Numbered from the stretch's first letter, positions 35,908-49,456 are shown. The stretch: DNA of 64,000 nucleotides from Diprion similis (GCF_021155765.1 NC_060115.1:6614493-6678492), one strand, 5' to 3'. Numbers and translations are program-made. The notes: generated by a model not told the origin, from the letters alone.

Positions 35908-38586
35908 TTTAACATCAAATTTTTTCACTGTCTACGCGTCTAAGCAATTAATTGAATATCCGGACAAACTTAACACGTCAACGTTCGAATCACCTCGGAG
36001 GAAAACTCGCTGCGCCATTTTGGTTTGATCAATAAATCTATCCCCGAGTTTTCCATAGCAACGCATTCTTTTTATAAATTGTACGACGAAATGCGAATTC
36101 AACGATGTTTCAACTTTGACCAGCTATTTAATTTTCTAAGGAAATAATATAGTATATACTGCATGTTCTCGGAGTGTACCGTTACTACACATATTTCAGT
36201 GCGCAAAGAGTTACTTGATGCTCACAGCAAATCGCCTCTGCAATTTCCGAATACATTTTTTTGTTCTTATCTTCCTTTATTTATAATATTATTCTTCGGT
36301 ACTCACAAAGTAGAAAAGTTTGAAAACCATTCCGCCGAAAAGTCTAATTTACAGTGACCATGCAACTATGCAAGTATTTGCAAACAGCTTTGGACCTTAT
36401 AATGCGACGCTTAGGGCTACACATTATTGTCGTAATATAAATAATAGCAGAGTAAACAATAAACAATCTCTGCATGGGAAATGATAACATGATTTACGTT
36501 CCGAGATCAGTTAACTCTCTCGATCGATGTTTCAAACAAAGTGTGCATGATCTCTACATTACTTCAATGCTTCTGTGGACAGTCCCTATATTTCCGATTG
36601 AAAGTATTTGATCTAGTTTAGTCAACAAATAGAGGCCACTTTCAAAATTTGGACGCTGGTCTCTCGCCTTGTCTCCAAGTGATACGCCTGACGCCAAGAC
36701 CAATGGCAATTCGGTAAGCACCGGTGCGCATCGCCTGCAGAGACGAAACTCCGTAGAACAAAGTTTGGCCAGATATTGGGCACAGAGTTGTTTAGTACAA
36801 GACTCCACCGCGCGGAGCGCTGTTGATGTTCGGTCCGCTCTGAACAAACAAAATGGCGTTGCAAAATGTGAAACAACGTCAAGGACGTGCGGGCATCTCA
36901 ATCCATTGACCCTGGGTTTTTCTGGAACTGCCGCAGGGTTGACGGATGGTTGAAATGTAAGATGCGATGAATTTTTTGTACTGTATAACAGTTTATCGTC
37001 TTAAAGATTCTCGGGAGTGTCTGTTTTATACTGGATTGTAAACCAGGCTATCTAGACGCGTGGCTGAAAAATGAAGAAGCTGTAATAAAAAAAACCAAGC
37101 TGGTTTGGGATTGCATTGTAAGTATTTATTTTTGTGGACTTTTTCTTCCTGGCTGTCATTTGAATTCAATAGTAACATTATTTTAGAGAACCGCACATCA
37201 AGTGCGCTCGGTTCGGTGTAGCCTTGTACTAAATAACTCTCTGCCGTTTTCTGGCCCACTTTTTATTGCTGGTAGGCACGCTTGAGTTTCTTCTAACGCG
37301 TAACAAATATCTGAAGTTGGATTCTTCCGAACTTCTCGTTGCAAATTGATACTCAGTTCAAATCTATAAGCAATTATTTACAAATTTCTGAATGTTGTTT
37401 TGCCGTCATAGGTGTATGAAATCTGTAGTAAGTTTCGAACAGACTTAGAATTTTTGCAACTGTAATCCGAGCAATATGAATCTTCGAATATAATGTGGAA
37501 AAATTAATCGATCATTAGATTGGAGAAAATAACAGATACGTAGTCGGAATGATTTTTCATCGCCATGAAATTTTCATCAACCGCCATTTATTTCAGCGTT
37601 TAGTTTTTGTTAATATTGAAGTGTATTCGCTTGTTTGTCATGCTTATGTAATTCGTATTCTACATATTTCCGCGTATCTATAGTTCGTTTATCCGTTCTG
37701 TAAAACGCTCTGACAAATTATCGAAAAGTGTTTTGTTCACTCAGCTTGTAGAGACATGGCAAATTAAATGGGTGAATAAATATTCCGTCCTATTCTTCTT
37801 CCAGTGCAACTCGTGTGGATCTTCAACGTTAGACCTGGAAAGATGGTACGAAAGCTACTTCTAATGGATAAACCGATCTAGAGACGGTAAGAAAATTTCC
37901 CTAAACTATTTTCTGGTAATTTAAGGTGTTGATACATATAAACGTGAATTATTTGTTCTGCGTTTCGACTAATTACGCGAATCGCTCGCGCCTTTTGCGC
38001 GTCAATTTCGTGAACGCAAAATCGTAAGTTGTGTTCAAAGTGCTGAAAGTGAGTGATTCCGTGTCACATACGCGTTTCTTTTTCAACACCTGAAATGAAA
38101 ATGAGAAGCCATGTTCCACGGCCTTTTGTTTTCCAATGATTATCTAGTGAATTTTGATGTTTCAAGTCAGACCATGCCTGTTGCGATTCTGAGAAATACT
38201 ACGCAGTATCTTACTAAAAATCCTATCGTATAGATCTATTTGATATTGCTGTTCATTATGGTGATCAAAAATATAAATATCAAATAGTAACAATTCATTA
38301 TGTAGCAAATTATCAACTGACTTCGTGATGGTAAGTACAGATCAGTTACCGACATGTTCTCACTTACCATCAAGAATCTCGGTAAATTAGTTTGAAAAAC
38401 TTGTCGTCAGAGGGCGTCATTACTCTCAGCTAACTTCACACCATTACCGCTCACTTGGCGAATCGCGATCAGCCATCAATGCCTGTGGATAACATATTAT
38501 ATTCCACCGAAGCCGTTCGTCGAGTCGACAGCGAACGAAATATTATTTAATACACACTTCCAGAAGTCGTTCAGAAAGTAATCAAT
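35908..38586. other. Divergent upstream region between the CNBD gene and POMP
   Basis: About 2.7 kb between two genes read in opposite directions. It should hold both promoters and the POMP 5' UTR. It contains an inverted pair of about 70-85 bp (36758-36843 and 37186-37253). An open stretch at 37007-37117 is bounded by AG and GT signals and contains CFILDCKPGYLDAWL, but I could not join it to other exons or identify it. Confidence 0.5.
36758..37253. repeat. Diverged inverted repeat pair with internal spacer
   Basis: The minus strand of 36758-36843 and the plus strand of 37186-37253 share a run of about 70-85 bp at roughly 75% identity, including ACATCAA and CTTGTACTAAA(C/T)AACTCT. Both begin just after an AG preceded by T-rich sequence. 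In one frame both encode SLVLNNS. It may be a small foldback element or an inverted duplicate of an exon; I cannot decide. Confidence 0.5.
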
Positions 38587-39692
38587 ATGGTAAGATTAAC
38601 AGCATCATTTTATTACAAATTTGCGATACTTCAATTCTTTTCTCTACTCGATTATTCCACAAGTTCGTTCACATTCTTCAACATGACATTTGCAATATTT
38701 TATTAAGGTTATGTTTACCCCTGTATCAATGACATGTATATCTGTTTTACATCGATGAATACTGAAGCTTTTTCTAATACGCTGTGATCTCATTTGAATA
38801 CATTGTTAATCCGAAATGTCGCCGCATGTTTTATTTGATGAATTGCAATTTTCTGCGGTTTAAAAAGCCCACAGTTACGAAGTAGCTTAGGCAAGATTAT
38901 CCTTCAACGGCAAATCAACAAATTTTTGCTCACACTTTTCCACTCAGAGTTTTGGTCTACCTTCCGTGAAGCCCAAGCCCTCGACTGCCGATATAATTAG
39001 CATCCCGGACGACACGCATGGTGTTCCGAATGCACTTGTTTCCGGGTAAGTCACAATTGAGCATCAAGATATTTGTCGTTGTTCCATTGGTTGCCTTTCA
39101 TCTGCAGCTACTTTTCGCCATATAATTACTTTTTCAAACAGAAGCAGAATAGTTGAATAAAATTTAATATCGCAGGCTATCTTCGACTAGAGCAAATCTT
39201 GGATTTTCACATCCACTGCAAGCCTCCGAGCAAAACGTAAGTCGTCGTCAGACTGGCTATTGCTTCTCTACATTAAGGCGTTTACAGTTTTCATATTTTT
39301 TTTATACTGTTCTCCAGTACGTGCAGAATAAATTGCGCATGGATATGGTTATGCTGAGAAACACGCAAGGACTTCACGCGCCGATGCGCTTAGCCATGGA
39401 GCTCAAAGCTGCCGATAAAGTTGGGAGACTACCTTTTCTTCCATCTTCCGGTCTTATGAGGGATGTTATTCTTGGTAGAGACGAAGAAATTGGGTAAGAG
39501 GCGTAATCACGGTGGATCACGGACCAAAAACAACGCAGCTTAGAGTCTGAATGAAATCTTATCTCGTGTCAAACAAGTGACGACTTTAATTTTACAATTC
39601 ACAGGTTCGAAGACATCTTCAACAACGCTGAGTTTAGGGAACAAATGTGCCAGCCTCACGCGATGGTTGAAAAGAGCTTGGGAATTCTCTAG
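38587..39692 (+). CDS. Pomp: Proteasome maturation protein (POMP/UMP1)
   Basis: Five coding exons join in frame: 38587-38589, 38948-39045, 39176-39236, 39318-39493, 39605-39692. They give 141 residues, the same length as I recall for human POMP. The C-terminal half carries the family signature: MRLAMELKAADKVGRLPFLP, then SSGLMRDVILGRDEEIGFED and a C-terminus ending in MVEKSLGIL. POMP is the short-lived chaperone that helps assemble the 20S proteasome half-mer and is degraded when the two halves join. The first coding exon contributes only the ATG, followed at once by a GTAAGA donor. The gene is tail-to-tail with the OHCU decarboxylase gene, and AATAAA at 39902-39907 is its probable poly(A) signal. 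No other family fits this signature. Confidence 0.9.
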
Positions 39693-40024
39693 ACACCGAT
39701 CGAATCCTTATTTTTAAGCTTGTAATATCATAACTTGCACTCTGTTATTGTGCTAAATGGCAGTGGCTATTAATGAATACCTTTTTCGATACTTGTGCAG
39801 TTCTTTTTATTTGATATTTACGTATGAATCCTCGTTCACATGATTAAAAAAATTTCGTCAAATTGTCGAACAGTCAGCAATGGCTTACGAAAATACTTAA
39901 GAATAAATACCAATTTATTATGTTACATGTATGGTAAGATTCTTAATCGGCATATTATCTCCGAGTAAAAAAAGTAAAAATTATCCACGCTTACGAGGCA
40001 TGTAAACAAATTACTTCAACAAAC
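39693..40024. terminator. Shared convergent poly(A) region
   Basis: AATAAA at 39902-39907 (+ strand, for POMP) and TTTATT at 39914-39919 (AATAAA on the minus strand, for the OHCU decarboxylase gene) are separated by six bases. The two 3' ends therefore probably overlap or abut. Confidence 0.55.
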
Positions 40025-40766
40025 TTATCGAGCATCCGACCAGACGACGTCTAGAAGGCGAATCCTGCATATCTTCTTGACTTCTTGAATTCCGATGTCA
40101 AGTTCCGTCTCGGGAGAATTGTTCAAACGATTTTCTATGCCACTCAGAATTGCTGCGACTTTATTTTCCCGGGCACATATGACAAATGGAAAGTGAAATT
40201 TTTCCTTGTACCTGAAATTTGAAACCACATATTTTCCCCCGTGTACCAACAATACAAGATATCGTAAAATCGGCGTTTTTACTCACATGGCATTAAAATT
40301 CCCCAACGTTTGTTTTTCTTCCCGCGTCATCTCGTCGAGTCCTGCACACTTTTGCTCGTTCTGTGATTCGGTGGTCAATTTTCCCTCCTCGGCCAATTTA
40401 CCCGCCAAATCTGGATGCTTGATCAGCACATTTTCTTTCTCTGGAAACCAAGTCAGAGACACGTAGACCAATATTTTTACCAAATAAACACATTCAGACT
40501 TAAAACCTGCATTTTATTCTATCGGGTCTTACAGGTTCGTCAATTTTACTCAATAAAAATCTAATCTTCTCACCGTGCACCTTCAGGTTGTCCAAATAAT
40601 CGTCGAAGGCATTTCTTAACGATTCCGTTGAAAGAAAAGGTCGTTTTGATGCCACCCATCCAGCCGCCTCCGGACAGTGTTCGATCACGTTTCCAAAAAG
40701 CCATTCGAACTGTTCCGTGGGTAGAGCATTAACTTCAAGTATACTCAAAATCCCGTTGGGAGGCAT
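40025..40766 (-). CDS. Urad: 2-oxo-4-hydroxy-4-carboxy-5-ureidoimidazoline decarboxylase
   Basis: Three minus-strand exons (40766-40574, 40440-40287, 40211-40025) join in frame to 177 residues, the usual size for this family. Signature residues are present: the catalytic-site HPDLAG at 73-78, the LTTESQNEQKCAGLD segment at 86-100 with its conserved Ser and Glu, FPFVICARENK, and a C-terminal EVKKICRIRLLDVV helix. The enzyme converts OHCU to S-allantoin after urate oxidase and hydroxyisourate hydrolase. The first junction was chosen because GTGAGA/AG gives exact length agreement with the family through the helix before HPDLAG. An upstream ATG at 40793 would add nine residues. The C-terminus is SDAR, not the peroxisomal SKL seen in mammals, so peroxisomal import is not obvious. 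Confidence 0.9.
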
Positions 40767-42515
40767 TATTCTAAACAAGCTATTTAAAAACAATTTATTA
40801 TCGAGTTATGTTAAACTTATTCACTCAATATTGTCGTCACGCCGCAGTTTACCGACTGTATGAAATAACGCGATGATCTTACAATTGAAATAGATACTAA
40901 CAAGTATCAGGATTAAATTGTTGACTTGCAATTTTTCACGCATTTTTAGTTGTACCCGAGTGCTTCTGGAAGATCAGCTACTCGCAATAAGTAAACTGAT
41001 GTGAGCTAACAATCCGCCTAACTTTTTAGAATTCTGAAACTTTTACAATACGCCGAACTGAGCGAATTTGTTATTATAACTGTGAAAAAAGATACCTGTG
41101 CAAACGTTTATGCAGGTGTGAGTATAATAATATAATCTGATATAACATTTTCGTATCATTACAAAATTTGGATACAAACAATATTTCACCTGAGTTATTC
41201 TGCAAATTTGTTTCATTGAAATTAAGGGCTCGTCAAAACGGGCGCGTTTTTTTTTTTTTATTTGTTCTATCTTTTTACCGTAAATTATCGTTTGTAAATG
41301 CTAGTGAATCATGCGCTGCCACGTGATTCTTTGCGTCGAACGAGTACAAAGATTCACTCTCGTACACTTGTTTACACCGTCTACTGTAATTTGTCTCAGT
41401 TATCGCATCTTCGTATCGAGAATGTTGCGTAACATTTGACAAACGTGCGATATTGTATACGTATATACATGTAACGACACGTTCACCTGCGGCGTATCGC
41501 TATATTCGATATAAAACTGACGTTACGTTACTCACCTACTGCTTCGAATCGTTCCTAATCGCCATTATGTTTCACTAAAGAATTTCTGGACTATAATCGT
41601 AATCTCTGCCACGGGAGACTGGAGCAAAGGTCGTCGTATAATTACGCGATACTGCTTATTTCGTGAAAACATTTTTCCAGATAACGTTCGGCAATTAAAA
41701 CAAATCTATGACTGACATATCGAACGAAATCCCGTATTTCCCGTTTTTCATACGCATGACTACTTCTGAACGGCGATTGTTACTCACAATTTTTTATTCA
41801 AACACCGCAATCAAATTGTAAATTTTAAATTCATCGCGAAGTTTTGATGTAATTCTCTATCAGTAGTCATCTTATGTCAGTCGACGTCGTTTTTTTTTGT
41901 TTTTATCTCATTGTCGACGAAACTCGTTTCCGTATAATTAAGGAAAAACATACAGCATTATTCCGATATATTTTTAATTTTGACATTTACCGCCTTTCCT
42001 ATGTGTCACACTTCCGGTATTACACTTCCGCACATCCATCAATCTATACCAATGAAACCGAACTATCAGCTCAGCCATACTCATTGCAGTCAGTCGTTTC
42101 CGTAGTCAGATAGAAATGCACCTTGAACGGAGTACAGCAACTTGTGCAGAACTTTATCCCTCTAGACACTGCATAGTCTATGGCCGCCTGACACCTAGCC
42201 CGCGAAATTTCAAATTCAAATATTCCAAATGACCAATTCATTCCGCGCCGTATTTTTACCACGATCGAATTCGTCGTGATTTCGATTATTGATCAGACTG
42301 TCGATTTTAGATATTGTTTCATTCCTGATCGTGAATACTGGTAAAGGGCGTGATCGTGCTGTTGTAACGTTTTTGTTTCTTTTTTTTTTTTTGGGTTTTA
42401 CCTAGGGAATTATTTTCATAGAGATGGTCTTCTTAGATGTTTTTTTTTATCTTCGTGCACGCGTCACTCCAAAATTACGTGTATCAAAGAGCGACGAATG
42501 GGCTTCTTGAAGCTG

Positions 42516-42528
42516 CCCCCCCCCCCCC
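42516..42528. repeat. C homopolymer
   Basis: A run of 13 cytosines between unique flanks. Confidence 0.9.
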
Positions 42529-45500
42529 ATAATTCTTCCTCCTTCTCACTTTCTCTGTTTCTGTCTAGATGCATCCAACGAGAGGCTGCTAGACGGCAAT
42601 TGGGTAGACCTGCCATTGACGTGGTCACCAATAATGAATGCAGGTGTAACATTATGCTCGTGAGTATACAGTGATAATCCACCATTTTGTTTTCGACCTG
42701 AAACTCAGGTATATTCTCTGGTCGTAGGAATTGAAATGATTCTCGTCTGAACGAATTCCACGCGAATATTCATTAATAAAGTAGACGCAATTTGGAGAAT
42801 AGAAGAAAGTAAACGAAGCTATAGAAATAAGAAGTCATTTTGAAATCTTCATACCAAGCAATCATCATTCAAATTGCCGTGATGTTTTGCACTCTGCGAA
42901 TGTAGATACAATTTTTTCTTTCATAATGTTTGATTATTTAGTGTCAGATTCTTTTTATCCTACTCAATCAAAGTAGAAGGGTTAAGCGTACGTCCACGTC
43001 GATAAAAAATTTTATTTGTTACAATTTCTACAAGATTATAATAAAATTGGTATTGTTACAATAATTGTTTCGATATTATTGGAATAATCAGAAAACGGGG
43101 TACAAGTAAATAGGTATTGCAGCTTGTTGCAACATTGTATCCCTTTGTTTAGTTCACTACTTTTTTTTCTCTTGAACAAGGCCTTAACATGAATTTATTG
43201 TTGCATCCAATTATCGCAAATAGGCGTGAAAAAATATAGTACAAGTAATTATAATTAAAAATAATAGTAACACCAGGTTAAACAGTGGGTCCCCTATTTC
43301 CCCAAAATACTATTCTTTTTTCTTCTCTCTCTCTCTCTATAAGCGCTCCAAAATGAAGGTTTCCCCGAATGTACCTTAAAACAGTCAATTTCCGCCTAAA
43401 ACCCCCTACATTTGCCAGTCAGTTATTTGTTTTTATAAACCAACATGGACTGGAGAAATGAATTTGATGCTTAAGAACAGTGTTTATACTTCCATATTAA
43501 CATGGGAACAAAAAAATCGAAATGCATTGAATCTCCAAACTCTCTCATAATCCTCAAGATCATAATTTTGTAAGGTTTGAGTGTCGTTACCTACGGAATA
43601 CGTGCACTCATCTCAATTTATTTTGTTCATACATTTAGTTGGAACCATAAACATTGTTCTCAAGCATCAAAATAATTTCTTCAGTTTACGAAAAACAAAT
43701 AATTGAAAAACATCGAATATTTCGATTATCCAACAACAATATTTGTCAATAGCAATTATTATTTCATTTTATGTAAAACATTTCAATCGTCTCAATCAAT
43801 TATTATATTTTTATATAATATGAACATACTTTTACGGTACGATCGAAAAAATTCCAAAACCTTCAATATAACGGACACTTCAGTGCGTAGCTAATTTTGC
43901 TTTATTTGATCGGTACTACGAAAAATTATGGAAACCCCAAAAACCCCCTTATTTTCGCAAAGCTTTCCCCTATTTAACCTAAAATTACCTACCGAGCACT
44001 CAGAACCCTCTTACACACATTAGATTTTCCGGTTACACCTATAAAACACTAATTTTCATTTTGTACCCAAACCAATATTTTTTGGTTACGGTAAAAAAAA
44101 AACCAAAAAAAAAAAAATCCCAAATTGAAAATTTCCTTCGGTGCACGCGTTACTTATACATCTGGACGCACGCGTGTTGAGCTTGGAAAGTTTTTTCTAA
44201 AACGGGTTTTCGTAGGTCCTTCGGTACGAAGCGCATGTAGGTATAAAGGACGCGTCGATCCTGCCGAGTAGGAAACGGGAGGAATGGAATGGAAAAGAAG
44301 AGAAAAGGACTGGACGTTTTATTACAGTTTTCATCCTCAGATTAGTCCCTTTGGAAGCGTCGATACTCGATTCCGCAGCTAGCCGGGTCTTTATTGCCAC
44401 CATAAAAGTATCTATTTGGCGTTTTCAGCCGTACCCTGTGCTGCACGCACCGCTCGCTACGTTGTATATGGGTATGACGGGTGCAAAGCGCGAGGGTAGG
44501 AATGAAAAGTAGAGGCAAAGTTTCAGGCGAGGGGAACCGTTTCTGTGCTCTCCGTCAACCCTTGAGGATCTGAAAAATTCCAAAAATCCTCCGAATCTTG
44601 AGGATCTACAACGACGGACGCGGTGGGTCGAGCTTTTCTTCTCTGTGCCGGTTCCTCTTCCGCAACGCAGTCTGTGTGCATCAACGTAGTACAGATAGAT
44701 CAGACGTATATATGTATATAATAATTGCAAAATGGAGATTTTTTACGCAGACGTTACGTTAGGTTAAATCTGACTAATTTCAAACTCGAATTTAAATTTG
44801 ATGAAAAATCGCCATGCAGTTATTAGTACCGAAAATACGAAGCTACTTTTCAACAAATTCCTTATTCTTTTTTTCCTCTTTTTTTCGACTAACTATATGT
44901 ATTTTCTAATCAGAAATTCGCCAAAAGAAGCCGATAATTTCAAATCGCACAAGCTTGAAAACGGAGTCAGATAACGTTTGCCGCATTTTTCATCGCGTTA
45001 TAGTTTTTCTAATCTTTGAGTAAATCTGTTGGGGAAAAATTAGGCCTTGCAATTTCCACGTCTGCAGTTGCACATGCGTTAAAAATAACCATTCATAAAT
45101 TGTGTAAATAAAATATAGACGACAAGACACTGCAGCCTATTTCGACGTTTATATTTTAATTGCAGATGTCAGATAATTCGACGACAATCGCGGTGAACGC
45201 ACCTTTGTTAACATTTTATAAACGTCTCCCGAAGTTTCCTTACAAGCAACGACCACGATGCTTTGCCATATCTCTCTCTCGCTCTGTCTTTCTCTATCTT
45301 TCTCTTTTTTTAGGAACCGTTTACTGTGTCAGAAAATGTTGCCCTCGATTTCGGTCAAATCATGCGTTGGGAAACCGAAAATTGTATAATCTTACAAGGT
45401 ATATTGCACCTGCGAGTAGGCTGTGCAATTTGTTAAAGAAAAAATAAATAAATAAACGAATAAAGAACAAAAACAAAAATAAAAAAAAAAAACGAATAAA

Positions 45501-46452
45501 GCGGCGCCCTGTAATTGTGCTTTGTTTTCTAATCGTTGTAGGTATTCGTGGTCCCGCCACCTCAATTCAAAGCTCGTAGGTATAAATTCGTACGCTCTAA
45601 ACCTCGATTATACTTCCAAGCTGATCCCGCCCTGCGGATTAAGTCGCGTCTTATACGAATTTAGGAAGAAAACCCGCACGACGATTATGGAATTTAGTAG
45701 ATCTTTCAGTTTACCCTGGAATTAGCTGGAAACTCTGTATCCACGTGACCTATTCTCTTCTTTACGGGTTTCATGCGATTACTGTGTGTGTGGCGATTAG
45801 CTAATCGAGGCTTTGGTGGCGAGTTATGGCTATCAGAATCGTAATATAACGAACACCGTATGTAAGAGAGAACGGATTTGCCTAATCCGACGCAAATCTC
45901 ACGGCTCAGCAATTTCTTTTTTGTACGGTTACAATTGAATTGGCCGTAGGTTTTTAAAATATTTTTATTTTTATGCGATGCAATTCGATCAACGTATGAA
46001 TTCTCATTTCGTCAAATGCAGATGTTAGCATACCTCAAAAACGTACCGATCTCTTATCCGTTTTCCAAAATTAACTTCCTAGACCACCTGTGCTCTTATC
46101 GCTATAGATCGGATCTTTCGATCTTCGGAATATTTCGTTGTTGCACACTCGCGTGCGGTAGGTGTTACAATATGAAAGGATTTTGCCGAAAAGGAAACAA
46201 ATAAATTGACTCACGTAATTTGATTGCCCGTTTATCGAAATACCTCGAAACGATTTGAGATATACGATAAGCTCGCCGTGCTGACGTCACTGCTTTGCTA
46301 CGAGGTCGGCAATAAAACATATTTAGAGCAAGGCTCGCGCAGTAAAAATCCATAAGATTTTATCAATGTCGTCTTTTCATAAATCCTATATACCCACCCA
46401 CCCGTGCACTGCCTGTTGTTGCGTGTGTTCATTTCTATATCTATATACCTGT

Positions 46453-46467
46453 ACACACACACACACG

Positions 46468-46502
<35 letters not shown>
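46453..46502. repeat. (CA)n microsatellite
   Basis: About 50 bp of CA with two CACG interruptions. It generates spurious Cys/Val- and Thr/His-rich open frames on both strands. Confidence 0.95.
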
Positions 46503-46505
<3 letters not shown>

Positions 46506-47126
46506 AAGCCTCAGAAAACTTTCAGGACTATATACGTCTCACATTTTCATTCTCTCCTCTTCGTCAACCTTGTATATCTATTATTCTTAGGCTTCTGCAG
46601 TGAATGGAGATTTAGCGAATGAATTGCTCGCTGTTGTGTATCCATTGTATATACATACACCACGTAGTAGGTATTGAATGCCGGGTAAACGCACGTCTAT
46701 GAGCGAAGTGACCGCGAGGCTAACAAGTCACTTTCAACTTTGTTGTTGTTAGTTTGACAAAGTCACTGATCGATACACCTGTGCCTGTGCCTTAACTTGA
46801 CTTGACACTTGACTTCGCAGTATCAATGATCTCATGAACAGAGTAAGTCGTGAATTGTGAATGACTCTTCATCAAACCCCCTTCAAATTTATAGGCATGG
46901 TGAAAAAAATTCTCCCCTTCATTCCCCGCGTTGGAGGAATCGAATGAGTATACTATCCATGTCATGTATTCCGCACCCTCTCTGTAGACCAACAAGATAA
47001 TATTGGCACGGCGGCTGGTTTTAGCACGCTTGGCACAACGCATTGGATGATGTGATGCTAGGTCATAACGCGCAACGAGGAAACGGCATAAATTGGATGA
47101 GGGTGAAGAACCGAGCGCTTCTCTTG

Positions 47127-47127
<1 letters not shown>

Positions 47128-47175
<48 letters not shown>

Positions 47176-47242
47176 GATTATACACATGGATCTCCCGCCA
47201 TTTCCTCACTCACACTCTCTTCCTCTCTCTCTCTCTCTCTCT
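47128..47242. repeat. (CT)n microsatellite in two blocks
   Basis: A 46-bp CT block (47128-47173) and a 19-bp block near 47224-47242 flank a short unique segment. Open frames through it are Ser/Leu or Arg/Glu repeats and are not genes. Confidence 0.95.
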
Positions 47243-49424
47243 CGGTGGCTGGTAAATAATTGGAGTGCGTTCGAAACCACCCCTGAGGCAATCCGTGCAG
47301 GATGTGATATTTCATGATTTATCCCGCGAATGAATATAGGTATCAGCTATTCTAGAGTCTCCTCGATCGTCGGTAACGTAGGTGAATAAATCCGATGACG
47401 ATCTTGAGCCGCAGATACTTGCAGACGAAATGGATTATTAAGCGGCGTCTTTGTCGTTCTTCAAATTAATTTTACTGCAATTTCTTTCACCGAGAATAAT
47501 TCGCGTTCAAATTCATGTCCGTGAAGAATTTCATCGGGTATTTATAGAAGAAGCGGAAAAATATATGAAAAAGTGATACACACATATATATATATATATA
47601 TATCACACTTGATAATAAAATCGCGGAAAAATCGCCGACTGCTCGGCGACTACGGACTTGCGGCGATGTTAAAACGCTTCGCGGGTTAGGAGGGAAAAAA
47701 TTAAAGAAGTTGTTCGAAAGTGGGCGGAGGAGTTCAACCGGGGATGCAGGGGTGCTTCAGGGAAACCGCAGGGGTCAGGGGGGTCGGACATCGATCTGGC
47801 AGTTAAGTTAAGGGCCCCCCAGGGACTCGTTGCCGCAACCACCGTCGCTCGCTGCTTCTGCCCCCGACTTCCCCCCTTCCTTCTCTCTCTCCCTCTCTCT
47901 CTCTCTTTCAGCGAGACGAAAATCCAGAGGTTTCACTACCCCCGGTTACCTCCCTGCTAGCTCCCTGCGTAACCACATAACCACCCTGCAACACACACAC
48001 ACACATACACACGTGTGATGTGCCGTTTTTACGGACGTTTTCAAGTCCCAAAAACAGTACGACGCCGGCTATGCGACTAGAGCTTGTTTGCTTCCCTTTC
48101 CGGAGTTTGGCAGTTTTTATTTCGCTCTCATTATGGCCCTTGATATTTTTCTATGGAAATGTAAACACGTGATACATTCTTGTGCTATAATATCACGTGT
48201 AGGTGTAATATACTAGATAGATGCACAAGAACGTGGCGTACAATGCAATAGAAAATGTCGGTGAATTTTTTTGGAAAAACTTTGAAAAATGGGATGAGTC
48301 AGACGAATCGTTGTAATATTTAAAAAAGAAAGCTTTATTTTTACCTCATGAAAGTATATAAAAAAAATCATTGGTGATAATCAATGATTTCATTGGATTT
48401 CCGGTAGGCATTGAAAATTTTTTACTTTCCGAGGAGAAATTTTATTACCGTCGCGTCGGTTAATTTTTCGATTTATATTGTATACGCAAAAATTGGCGAA
48501 CGTTTCTTAGAGACGTAATCGAAAAAATTAGTCGACTCGTTTTGCACAAGAAATGAAAAATATTTATGTCCCCATTCTTTTTATTTATTTTTTTTATTTT
48601 TTTTTTTACGAACAACTTTAGCTACACAATTCGAAAGATTCCATTGAAATCGCAAATCTAGACGGTAGAATCGTTTCGCAGAGATAGTAAAGTGACTTTT
48701 CGACAGTTATTTTATGGTTGAAAAAATTAACGTTTCAACGTAACGAACGCTGCATGAAATGCGGCATCTAACGACGTCAACGCAATGCGCCATTGTTAGT
48801 TTATAATTAATTGTTAATTGGCAGGTTAACCCAGAGTAGTCTGAAGCCGCTGCGATGACTGGTTCAAAAAACTATACAATCGGTGCGCGAACGAAGACAT
48901 TCTTGTCGTATTTTCCTCAGCTGTTGATTCAAAGATTTCCCAGTAAGGTATTTTTATTATCGAATTCCCGAAAGAACGTCGTCCGTACTTTTCCGACTTT
49001 TCAAATTTTCACCCACAATTTTTCGCTCACATCCGGTACCCTAATGGCGACGTGGTTGTGTCAGTTTGAGACAGAGTCTCAAAAATTTGAGCCCTCCGAA
49101 TCTAAAACACCCGCGCACAGGTATAAAAATGGCTATTGAAATATCTTTTGTATTTATTTTTGCTGTAAAACAGACCAGAGTCATCGTTATATTAATTAAT
49201 CCGTTGGTTAAATCCCTCCTCGCAAGCGATTCATGTTTCTCCTTTCCTCCCCTCCCCCATATTGTTTGTTCTAGGCATACCTCTAAATTGTTTTCTTCAA
49301 TTAGCGTCCGCTCGGATTTGTATTTTATTTACAACGGTAGATAGGAGACTGTCGATTCTAGGATCGGCAGATTGGCGGTTATACCAGAGAGTCAAACGCC
49401 GCCGCGCCTGAGTAAATACCAATA

Positions 49425-49453
<29 letters not shown>
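49425..49453. repeat. C homopolymer of 29 bases
   Basis: An unusually long C run following AATA. Its length may be an assembly estimate. Confidence 0.9.

Positions 49454-49456
<3 letters not shown>

Noticed and set aside
36554-36953. Overlapping 94-115-codon frames on both strands
   Set aside because: Both strands are open in GC-richer sequence and neither gives a recognisable protein. Only the inverted repeat within it is reported.
46298-46622. Open frames through the CA repeat
   Set aside because: Their composition is just the microsatellite read in different frames.
46792-47317. Open frames through the CT repeat, including a 131-codon one
   Set aside because: Arg/Glu or Ser/Leu repeats from the microsatellite, with no conserved flank.
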